A stretch of 64,000 nucleotides of DNA from Bin87 sp963668585 (lineage in GTDB: Bacteria; Chloroflexota; Dehalococcoidia; Lucifugimonadales; UBA3495). Position numbers and translations under genes: made by a program. The notes beneath the pieces were generated by a model. That model searched no databases and was not told the DNA's origin. It saw only the letters and a program-made list of their open reading frames with translations. Where the stretch lies: assembly GCA_963668585.1 (NCBI GenBank), contig OY764869.1, positions 1,922,001-1,986,000 on the forward strand, in the 5' to 3' direction. This document shows positions 59,074-64,000 of this stretch, one piece after another; the first letter of the stretch is position 1, and each line of letters begins with the position of its first letter.

Positions 59074-59662
59074 AACATCCTCCATGCGTCGTAGCGAACT
59101 TGGCCAGGCGTCGTTCCGCGCATTCTACACCAAGGCAACGGCCAGGGAGGCGCGACGGTGTCCCAGGTCAGGGCCATTCGATCATCTATCCCGGCGAAAG
59201 GCGATTGCTGCTGCCAGAACGATTCTCTGCTCACCGTCCGTTCGTCCTTCGACAGGATCAATTCGTCCTTCGACAGGATCAGGATGAGCGGAATACCTCG
59301 TCTATCGTCAATACTCCAATGGCCCTGGTCCCAAACTCCCGTCGCGGCGCGTCTGAGAATTGCCTGCCAAACTCCTGTGTCGGGCATAAGCGCAACTGCC
59401 CACATGGTTGTACAATCCGGCGCAGTGCGTTTTTCGTAAATAATAGTGACCAGGCAATCCGGGAAATACCCGGGGATCAACATGAAACGAATAAGCGGCG
59501 AACGGCGACATAGCCACCTAAAGCCACAGATTTCTGATCGAAAGCGTTTGCTACGCAACGCCCGCCGATTGACCAAATTGGTCCGGCCCAGGCAGCGCGT
59601 ACAGCGCGACGGCGAACAGGAACATAGGCTGGACCTGACAGCGAAAGTTGGGGAGATAACCC
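59074..59662. other. Intergenic region with repeat copy 5
   Basis: About 590 bp between divergent genes. It contains repeat copy 5 (59169-59327). The part from 59328 holds short AT-richer segments, including TACAAT near 59409 and TAAATAAT near 59437, which could be promoter elements for the zinc ribbon gene, but no complete promoter stands out. Confidence 0.55.
59169..59327 (+). repeat. MITE-like palindromic repeat, copy 5
   Basis: The left end is CAGGGCCATTCGATCATC; the right end is a worn AATACTCCAATGGCCCTG. The core contains a tandem duplication: TTCGTCCTTCGACAGGATCA occurs twice back to back (from about 59241). It lies between the cyclase-family gene and the zinc ribbon gene. Confidence 0.85.
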
Positions 59663-59827
59663 ATGGCTTCACAATCAAGTGGACCGATCATCTACTGTGC
59701 CCGTTGCAACGCCAACACCCCATCTCGCGATGTTGAGGTGATTACGATGAGGAACGGCCGGCCGGCCACCATCGCGGTGTGCGTTCGTTGCGGCACCAAG
59801 AAATTTTATCCTGGAGTCGGTCGTTGA
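59663..59827 (+). CDS. Small DUF5679-like zinc ribbon protein
   Basis: The 54-residue product reads MASQSSGPIIYCARCNANTP at the start and ends near CVRCGTKKFYPGVGR. Two CxxC pairs (CARC and CVRC) form a zinc ribbon, and the middle TMRNGRPATIAVC matches the DUF5679 pattern as I recall it. GGGGAG lies about seven bases before the ATG. Such proteins are small and of unknown role. It converges with fmt, whose stop is 15 bp away. Confidence 0.85.
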   Translation: MASQSSGPIIYCARCNANTPSRDVEVITMRNGRPATIAVCVRCGTKKFYPGVGR

Positions 59828-59842
59828 GCGGCGCCGACATGA

Positions 59843-60841
59843 TCATCGATGATCGTCTTTCGTCAGCCGCGAGCCCATAAAGAGCGGGTATCCCCTCAGA
59901 AAGTCCTCAGCGGTAGCGGGGCGCCGTCCTTCCATCTGCAACCGATGCACGGCCAACCAACCGTTCCCGGCGCCGATGGCGATGGGCGCTCCGTCAACCG
60001 AGGTTACCAAACCGGATTCGACCGGGGGGCCCGTTGCCGGCGCGACTTCCAGCATCTTGATCTCCTTGCCGTCCCAATGCGTGTACAGTCCCGGCCAGGG
60101 GGCGTACGCCTTGTGGCGGCGGACAAGAGTTTCGACGCCGGAGTCCCAGTCAGCCAGTCCATCAGATCGTTCCAATTTGCTGGTGTAGGTCGAGAGATTG
60201 TCATCCTGAGGAAAGGCCGCCACCGCTCCGTCGATCCATCCCGGCAAGGTCCGGAGCAGCAGAGATGCTCCGTCCAGAAACAGTGAGGCCGTGAGCGAGA
60301 TCGCATCGTCGGAAGGGGAAATGGCCCGTTCCGATTGCGCAATGATCGGGCCGGTATCCATGCCCTCGTCCAGCAGCATGACGGTGACCCCGGTGGTATC
60401 GTCGCCGGCCAGGATAGTCCCGGCCACCGGAGATGGGCCCCGGTATCGCGGCAAGAGGGAAGGGTGCAGATTCAGGCACCCAAATTCAGGAACCCCCAGC
60501 GCATCCGGAGGCAGCAGTCGGCCGTACGCCGCGACCACGATGGCGTCGGGTCGGCACGATTTGAGCTGGGCGATGGCCTGGGGGTCTCTGAACGTTGGCG
60601 GCTGAAACACCGGGATGCCCAGCTCCTGCGCCCGCGCCTTGACCGGGGAACTTTCCAACCGTTGCCCGCGACCGCGCCGGCGGTCCGGCGGACAATAGAC
60701 GGCGGTCAGGTCCAGCGCCGTGTCGTCGTGCAGGGCGTCCAGCACCGGCACGACGAATGACGGCGTGCCCATGAAGACCACGCGGGTGCGCCGGTTGCCT
60801 GATTGGCCAACCTGGGAATTGTCTTGTGAATGGGTTGACAA
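59843..60841 (-). CDS. fmt: Methionyl-tRNA formyltransferase
   Basis: Fmt formylates initiator Met-tRNA from 10-formyl-tetrahydrofolate. The product shows RVVFMGTPSFVVPVLDAL, then PDAIVVAAYGRLLPPDAL, the catalytic region CLNLHPSLLPRYRGPSPVAGTILAGDDTTGVTVMLLDEGMDTGPI and a C-terminal domain with AYAPWPGLYTHWDGKEIKMLE. The start is uncertain. The TTG at 60841 (GGAAAAG upstream) is chosen as a compromise; an ATG at 60919 gives 26 more residues that do not resemble the family, and GTG near 60783 is closer to the family start. Peptide deformylase is not adjacent. Confidence 0.9.
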   Translation of the reverse strand: MSTHSQDNSQVGQSGNRRTRVVFMGTPSFVVPVLDALHDDTALDLTAVYCPPDRRRGRGQRLESSPVKARAQELGIPVFQPPTFRDPQAIAQLKSCRPDAIVVAAYGRLLPPDALGVPEFGCLNLHPSLLPRYRGPSPVAGTILAGDDTTGVTVMLLDEGMDTGPIIAQSERAISPSDDAISLTASLFLDGASLLLRTLPGWIDGAVAAFPQDDNLSTYTSKLERSDGLADWDSGVETLVRRHKAYAPWPGLYTHWDGKEIKMLEVAPATGPPVESGLVTSVDGAPIAIGAGNGWLAVHRLQMEGRRPATAEDFLRGYPLFMGSRLTKDDHR

Positions 60842-60863
60842 GTTCTTTTCCGGCCTGTAAATT
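60835..60863 (+). promoter_or_regulatory. Promoter of the attenuator-like leader RNA
   Basis: On the plus strand a perfect TTGACA (60835-60840) and TAAATT (60858-60863) are 17 bp apart, identical in architecture to the promoters at 61205 and 56464. Transcription would start near 60870, before the Shine-Dalgarno site at 60893. It lies in the 5' part of fmt, on the other strand. Confidence 0.7.
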
Positions 60864-60869
60864 TGGGAC

Positions 60870-61111
60870 AACCGCTGTGCGGAACTTGAAAGAAAGGAGG
60901 TGATTGCTATATGGAACATAGTTTAACATGCTGGGGCGATGGTAGGCACCAGTCTGGACACGACGGGGTGAGCGCCTCTTAGCGTCATCGCTTTTCTAAG
61001 AAACGGCATTTAGCCCGTCAGTCGGGCCCAGACCAGTGTCTACCGTCGCCCCAAGGTTTTGGGAGCATCGGGCGGAGAACCAAAGGTCCAGTCTGGGCCC
61101 GATACCCTTTT
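60870..61111 (+). ncRNA. Candidate leader RNA with mutually exclusive hairpins (attenuator-like)
   Basis: Three helices can form. A pairs 60933-60957 with 61028-61052 (23 of 25 bp, including two G-U). B pairs 61022-61033 with 61091-61102 (12 bp perfect). C pairs 61067-61073 with 61097-61103 (7 bp), followed by TTTT at 61108-61111. B excludes both A and C, while A and C can coexist, the geometry of transcription attenuators. Within the A loop, GACGGG/CCCGTC and TCTTAG/CTAAGA form nested stems. A short ORF begins before helix A. I match no known RNA family. It may regulate rpsP downstream or be a separate RNA. Confidence 0.55.
60911..60982 (+). CDS. Putative 23-residue leader peptide
   Basis: An ATG at 60911 follows AAAGGAGGTGAT (60893-60904), a 12-base exact complement of the 16S rRNA 3' end, with 10 bases between GGAGG and the ATG. 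The product is MEHSLTCWGDGRHQSGHDGV plus SAS, ending TAG. The frame runs through the 5' arm of helix A, so ribosomes on it would open that helix. There is no run of one amino acid to name a signal. It may not be translated. Confidence 0.4.
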   Translation: MEHSLTCWGDGRHQSGHDGVSAS

Positions 61112-61204
61112 AACAGTCCTGTTCGCGAACGCTGCAAAGACGCAACCGAAGGTTCGCCCCGCTGCAACCTTGACCGATCAGGATTCGCTGTCCCGAGCGC
61201 CAAT

Positions 61205-61233
61205 TTGACAAATCGGGACGTGAACCATAAATT
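61205..61233 (+). promoter_or_regulatory. Promoter of the rpsP operon
   Basis: A perfect TTGACA (61205-61210) and TAAATT (61228-61233) are 17 bp apart, about 39 bp before the rpsP ATG. The -35 lies in the loop of a hairpin GTCCCGA (61190-61196) / TCGGGAC (61213-61219). Confidence 0.75.
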
Positions 61234-61271
61234 GATACACTGATATTTGGAAACTTGGACACGGAGTTGAC

Positions 61272-61541
61272 ATGCTACGGATTCGCCTGCGGAGAGTGGG
61301 GAAGAAGGGACGCCCTTATTACCGGATAGTCGTCACGGAAAAGCGGAACCCTCGAGACGGCGCTTATATTGACGGCATCGGCCACTATGATCCAATGGCA
61401 GACCCACCGGCGGTAACCCTAGACGAGCACCGGGCGATTGATTGGCTGCGCAAGGGCGCGCAACCATCTGATCCCGTGCGGCGTATCTTCGATTTCAATG
61501 GAATCTTCGACAAGGTACACGCCGATGAAAGAGCTGATTGA
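61272..61541 (+). CDS. rpsP: 30S ribosomal protein S16
   Basis: S16 is an essential assembly protein of the small subunit. The 89-residue product starts MLRIRLRRVGKKGRPYYRIVV and contains ARDG-like NPRDGAYIDGIGHYDPMADP and IDWLRKGAQPSDPVRRI, normal for the family. It has GGAG before its start. Its stop overlaps the next gene by 17 bp. The usual downstream trmD and rplS are missing here. Confidence 0.97.
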   Translation: MLRIRLRRVGKKGRPYYRIVVTEKRNPRDGAYIDGIGHYDPMADPPAVTLDEHRAIDWLRKGAQPSDPVRRIFDFNGIFDKVHADERAD

Positions 61542-61752
61542 GTTCATCGCCCAATCACTGACGTCCAACCCTGACGCGGTGAAGGTCACTGAATCAGACG
61601 AAGGCGACCAGATCGTGATCCGACTGGAAGTGGCCCCGGAAGACAAAGGGAAAGTGATCGGCAGGCAGGGGAGAGTGGCCCAGGCGATGCGGGTTCTCCT
61701 CAGAGTGGCCGCGGTCAAGGACGGCACACGGGCCGTCTTGGAGATTGTCTAA
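61525..61752 (+). CDS. khpA: KH-domain RNA-binding protein (YlqC/KhpA-like)
   Basis: This 75-residue protein begins MKELIEFIAQSLTSNPDAVK. It has the KH motif GKVIGRQGRVAQAMRVLLRVAA and ends at ...RAVLEIV. KhpA binds RNA and is commonly encoded between rpsP and rimM, as here. The ATG at 61525 lies inside the end of rpsP with AAGGT upstream, and the stop overlaps the rimM frame by eight bases, indicating tight translational coupling. Confidence 0.94.
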   Translation: MKELIEFIAQSLTSNPDAVKVTESDEGDQIVIRLEVAPEDKGKVIGRQGRVAQAMRVLLRVAAVKDGTRAVLEIV

Positions 61753-62341
61753 CCGGCAACGCTTTCGGCGGAACCGAAGACCGGCTTCAGGTGATGGCCG
61801 GACGGTTTCGCGTGTCCCCGAAAAACCGGAGGAGCCAATAGCTCCGGACGGCGCCGTGTTAATTGGCCGGGTTATCCGTCCCCACGGCCTCGATGGTGCC
61901 CTCAGGATACAACCGTATTCGGACAATCCCAACCGGTTCCGGTCGGGCAGGACGCTTGAAGTCGCCGGAGTATCGGCAACCGTTGATTCGTACCAACCCG
62001 TTGCGGGCGGTCACGCGTTGCTCAAACTGACCGAGGTTGAGGATTCCCGGGAAGCCCGCAAGTTTGCGGGAGAGTGGATCTTCGCAGCGATCGATGCGGA
62101 AGACGCCCTGCCGCCTGGCGAGTTTTACCACTACCAACTGGTCGGTCTTTCAGTGGTCACCGACCAGGGGGAAAGGCTCGGGACCATTCAGGAGATTCTC
62201 GCCACCGGGAGCAATGACGTTTACGTGGTCTCCGGCGACGCAGGGGATGAGTTACTGTTGCCCGCAATCTCGCAGGTGGTGCAACAGATAGACCTCGAAG
62301 CCCAGACGGTGCGGGTCCATCTCATCGACGGCCTCCGCTGA
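61745..62341 (+). CDS. rimM: 16S rRNA processing protein RimM
   Basis: RimM helps mature the 30S head and binds S19. The product has GRVIRPHGLDGALRIQPYSDNPNRF (RimM N-domain), LKLTEVEDSREARKFAGEWIFA, and the PRC-barrel linker and C-domain GEFYHYQLVGLSVVTDQGERLGTI, then DVYVVSG and LLPAISQVVQQIDLEAQTVRVHL. Reading from the TTG at 61745 gives 198 residues with a basic N-terminal extension of about 37; a GTG at 61856 would give a start closer to typical RimM. The next genes are on the other strand, so trmD does not follow. Confidence 0.92.
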   Translation: MSNRQRFRRNRRPASGDGRTVSRVPEKPEEPIAPDGAVLIGRVIRPHGLDGALRIQPYSDNPNRFRSGRTLEVAGVSATVDSYQPVAGGHALLKLTEVEDSREARKFAGEWIFAAIDAEDALPPGEFYHYQLVGLSVVTDQGERLGTIQEILATGSNDVYVVSGDAGDELLLPAISQVVQQIDLEAQTVRVHLIDGLR

Positions 62342-62347
62342 TTCGGT

Positions 62348-62827
62348 TCAGTCGCCGGTCGTTACGGCGTGCCGGGCGGCGTGCGCATGCCGGTGTTCAG
62401 CTTCGTCGGCGAACTCGTGGTCCTCGCACGCGACCCACCTGGAACCGTCGGCAAACCATTCCTTCTTCCAGATTGGCACGATGGTCTTGATCCGGTTGAC
62501 CGCTTCGTGGCACGCTTCGAAGGCCTCGACGCGATGCGGCGACGCTACCGCAACGATCAGGCTGATCTGACCCACGTCAACCCTGCCGGTCCGATGGGCA
62601 ATCGCCACGTCTTCAATGCTGTAATCGGCGCACAGGCTGGCCCGCACTTCCTCCAGTTTCTTGACGGCCATGACGTCGTAGGCTTCGTATTCCAGCCTGG
62701 TCACGGATTTGCCGCCGAAATTGTCGCGGGTGGTGCCCAGGAAAGTCACGACCGCGCCATTGCCGTCCTTGCGAACCGAGTCGGTGACGGCCACCGGGTC
62801 GAGGGGTTTTTCAGTCAGAACAATCAC
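62348..62827 (-). CDS. moaE: Molybdopterin synthase large subunit MoaE
   Basis: MoaE joins with thiocarboxylated MoaD to insert dithiolene sulfurs into precursor Z (cPMP). The product of about 159 residues has GAVVTFLGTTRDNFGGKSVTRLEYEAY, IAHRTGRVDVGQISLIVAVASPHRVEAFEACHEAVNRIK and the active-site-lysine segment PIWKKEWFADGSRWV. The GTG at 62827 is chosen because GGAGG lies about 11 bases upstream; a longer reading from 62872 would overlap moaD by 29 bp. A His/Glu-rich C-terminal tail follows the domain. Confidence 0.93.
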   Translation of the reverse strand: MIVLTEKPLDPVAVTDSVRKDGNGAVVTFLGTTRDNFGGKSVTRLEYEAYDVMAVKKLEEVRASLCADYSIEDVAIAHRTGRVDVGQISLIVAVASPHRVEAFEACHEAVNRIKTIVPIWKKEWFADGSRWVACEDHEFADEAEHRHAHAARHAVTTGD

Positions 62828-62843
62828 GGATGTACGACCTCCA

Positions 62844-63107
62844 TCACACGGGTTTGGGCGAATGGCCGCCACTGACCGGGGGTATCAGGCATACCTCATC
62901 TCCGGGGTGCAGAGGGAGGTCATCGTCGGCATACTCGGCATTCACCGCCACCACGATTCTCACCTCAGGGGGCGCCAACCGCGGATAATCCGACCGCACC
63001 GCCGCCGTCAAGTCTCCGACGGACGAACCTTCGGGCACATCTACCGAGACAACCGACGCCCCGGCGCGCTCCCGGTACAAAGCAAACAGGCGAACATCGA
63101 AACGCAT
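62844..63107 (-). CDS. moaD: Molybdopterin synthase small subunit MoaD, with a tail after Gly-Gly
   Basis: MoaD is the ubiquitin-like sulfur carrier of molybdopterin synthase. The 87-residue product runs MRFDVRLFALYRERAGASVV ... LHPGDEVCLIPPVSGG, a clear MoaD/ThiS fold. The C-terminal Gly80-Gly81, which must be the free end to be adenylated, is followed here by six more residues, HSPKPV. It therefore needs trimming, reading-error correction, or a different chemistry. The ATG at 63107 lies only nine bases after a -10, so the mRNA may be leaderless. moaE follows 16 bp after the stop. Confidence 0.88.
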   Translation of the reverse strand: MRFDVRLFALYRERAGASVVSVDVPEGSSVGDLTAAVRSDYPRLAPPEVRIVVAVNAEYADDDLPLHPGDEVCLIPPVSGGHSPKPV

Positions 63108-63116
63108 AACACGTAG

Positions 63117-63145
63117 ATTATGGTGTGGCGCAGGGATGGTGTCAA
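63117..63145 (-). promoter_or_regulatory. Promoter of moaD-moaE
   Basis: On the minus strand a perfect TTGACA (63140-63145) and CATAAT (63117-63122) are 17 bp apart. The -10 ends nine bases before the moaD ATG, so transcription would start at or within a few bases of the start codon. No Shine-Dalgarno site precedes moaD. Confidence 0.7.
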
Positions 63146-63201
63146 CGCTGGTTGCGGCGTGGGGCCAATCCCAGATCGCTACTACGTGAATCTGGCGCAG
63201 G

Positions 63202-64000
63202 TCAGAAATTCGGGCGGTCGCTGCTGTCCGGTATTTCGTAGTTGGGTTGGTCGTTGCCGATGGGCGTGTCGACTCCGGATGTGTCGACGGCATCGAACCT
63301 GGGGCGCACATTCATGGCGCGGAGGCGACGGCAGCGTTCTTCGATGGGCGGATGGGTTGAAAAGAGGCGGGCCATGGACCGGCCGCTGAGGGGGTTCACG
63401 ATGAAGAGGTGCGAGGCGGCCTCGTTCACTTTCATGGGTCGGATTTCGGAGCCCAATTCCAGTTTTTCCAGGGCGCGGGCCAGCGCTTCGGGGTCTCCGC
63501 AGTTGTGGGCGCCGGTCTGGTCCGCCTGATACTCGCGGGCGCGGGAGATGGCCAGGCGGATGAGCGTGGCTGCGATGGGCATCACGACGGCAAGGATCAA
63601 CAGGCCGACGATGTTGGTGCCACCGCCCTCGTCATCGTCGCTGTGTCCGCCGAAACTGCCGAAGATGGCGGCGATCTGGGCCATGAAAGCGAGCATCGAG
63701 ATGGCTCCGGCGATGGTGGCCACGGTGGCCATGATCAGGGTGTCACGGTTGCCGACGTGGGCCATTTCGTGGGCCATGACGCCGGCGAGTTCATCGCGGG
63801 TCAGGATGCGGCGTATGCCGGTGGTCGCTGCGACGGCGGCGTTCTGGGGGTTTCGGCCGGTTGCGAAGGCGTTGGGAGAATCGGAATCGATTTCGTACAC
63901 CCTGGGCATGGGCATGTCGGCGAGGCGGGCCTGCTCCTCAACCAAGTCGTAGAATTCGGGATCGTCTTCGCGCGTTATGGGTTTGGCGTGGGCCATGCTG
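63202..64000 (-). CDS. htpX: M48 metalloprotease HtpX-like (N-terminus off the right edge)
   Basis: HtpX is a membrane-bound zinc protease for quality control of inner-membrane proteins. The visible part has MPRVYEIDSDSPNAFATGRNPQNAAVA and the zinc site GVMAHEMAHVGNRDTL (HExxH). Two membrane helices lie near residues 95-115 and 130-150, and AISRAREYQADQTGA holds the third zinc ligand. The usual N-terminal helix pair lies beyond the window; the ATG at 63996 corresponds to an internal family position, so the true start is outside. The C-terminal tail is acidic and proline-rich. Confidence 0.9.
   Translation of the reverse strand, partial: SMAHAKPITREDDPEFYDLVEEQARLADMPMPRVYEIDSDSPNAFATGRNPQNAAVAATTGIRRILTRDELAGVMAHEMAHVGNRDTLIMATVATIAGAISMLAFMAQIAAIFGSFGGHSDDDEGGGTNIVGLLILAVVMPIAATLIRLAISRAREYQADQTGAHNCGDPEALARALEKLELGSEIRPMKVNEAASHLFIVNPLSGRSMARLFSTHPPIEERCRRLRAMNVRPRFDAVDTSGVDTPIGNDQPNYEIPDSSDRPNF

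Noticed and set aside
8215..59327. Repeats as a CRISPR array
   Set aside because: Copies are isolated, kilobases apart and palindromic, with no regular spacers and no cas genes.
59446..59736. Basic 96-residue open frame upstream of and overlapping the zinc ribbon gene
   Set aside because: Arg/His/Lys-rich without a fold signature; the zinc ribbon in another frame is better supported. A start at 59482 with GGGGAT upstream keeps a small doubt.
60893..60904. Stretch identical to the reverse complement of the 16S rRNA 3' end, possibly an rRNA fragment
   Set aside because: The match stops at 12 bases; it is better explained as a perfect Shine-Dalgarno site on the plus strand.
60870..61111. Leader region as a known RNA (RNase P, tmRNA, 6S or SRP RNA)
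   Set aside because: The conserved sequences of those RNAs that I can recall are absent (no GAGGAAAGUCC, no tmRNA ends or tag, no SRP loop).

Overview
The window is a GC-rich, gene-dense bacterial chromosome segment. Most genes have clear Shine-Dalgarno sites and sigma-70-type promoters. The gene content is consistent with a free-living Chloroflexota lineage, perhaps SAR202/Dehalococcoidia-like. It includes an F420-type luciferase-like oxidoreductase, a flavin/F420 PPOX protein, a hopanoid cluster, xanthine-dehydrogenase-family molybdoenzymes, a DUF1800/DUF1501 pair, oligopeptide transporters and a DUF5679-like zinc ribbon. That taxonomy is inference; no rRNA is present to test it.

Layout. 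1-6.7 kb (minus): two tandem oligopeptide-type ABC import units, each with a lipoprotein binding protein followed by permeases; the second unit runs off the left edge. 7.2-13.7 kb: F420-type oxidoreductase, GYD protein, thiD, ileS and mutM. 13.9-16.0 kb: a three-domain fusion (DHDPS-like aldolase, MfnB-like furan synthase, TusA-like domain) with its own promoter and terminator, the most unusual gene here. 16.4-20.2 kb: a three-subunit molybdenum hydroxylase. 20.2-26.6 kb: a PPOX protein, SbcC, an ABC-2 exporter and ffh. 26.6-29.5 kb (minus): a coupled amidohydrolase / Mug-type glycosylase / ThpR / AlkA-type glycosylase operon. 29.6-32.7 kb: split transketolase and citrate synthase. 32.8-34.2 kb (minus): two secreted histidine-rich proteins. 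34.6-42.0 kb (plus): DUF1800, DUF1501, NHL-repeat protein, a small unknown, an SDR and a Rieske oxygenase, then tRNA-Ser(UGA).

42.2-56.4 kb (minus) is a long hopanoid operon driven from a promoter at 56464-56492. In transcription order it holds polyprenyl synthase, HpnH, HpnG, HpnA, squalene-hopene cyclase, YjbQ, HpnC, HpnD and HpnE, then a class II aldolase, an epimerase, a nucleoside hydrolase and a phosphodiesterase. Together these could build FPP, squalene, hopene and then adenosyl- and ribosyl-hopane. 56.8-64 kb: an M20 peptidase, a cyclase-family hydrolase, a zinc ribbon, fmt, a leader RNA with attenuator-like geometry, rpsP-KH-rimM, moaD-moaE and a partial HtpX.

A palindromic, MITE-like repeat (five copies with both ends, one partial) recurs in intergenic regions and usually sits just upstream of a promoter. 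Three promoters share the same architecture, TTGACA-17-TAAATT.
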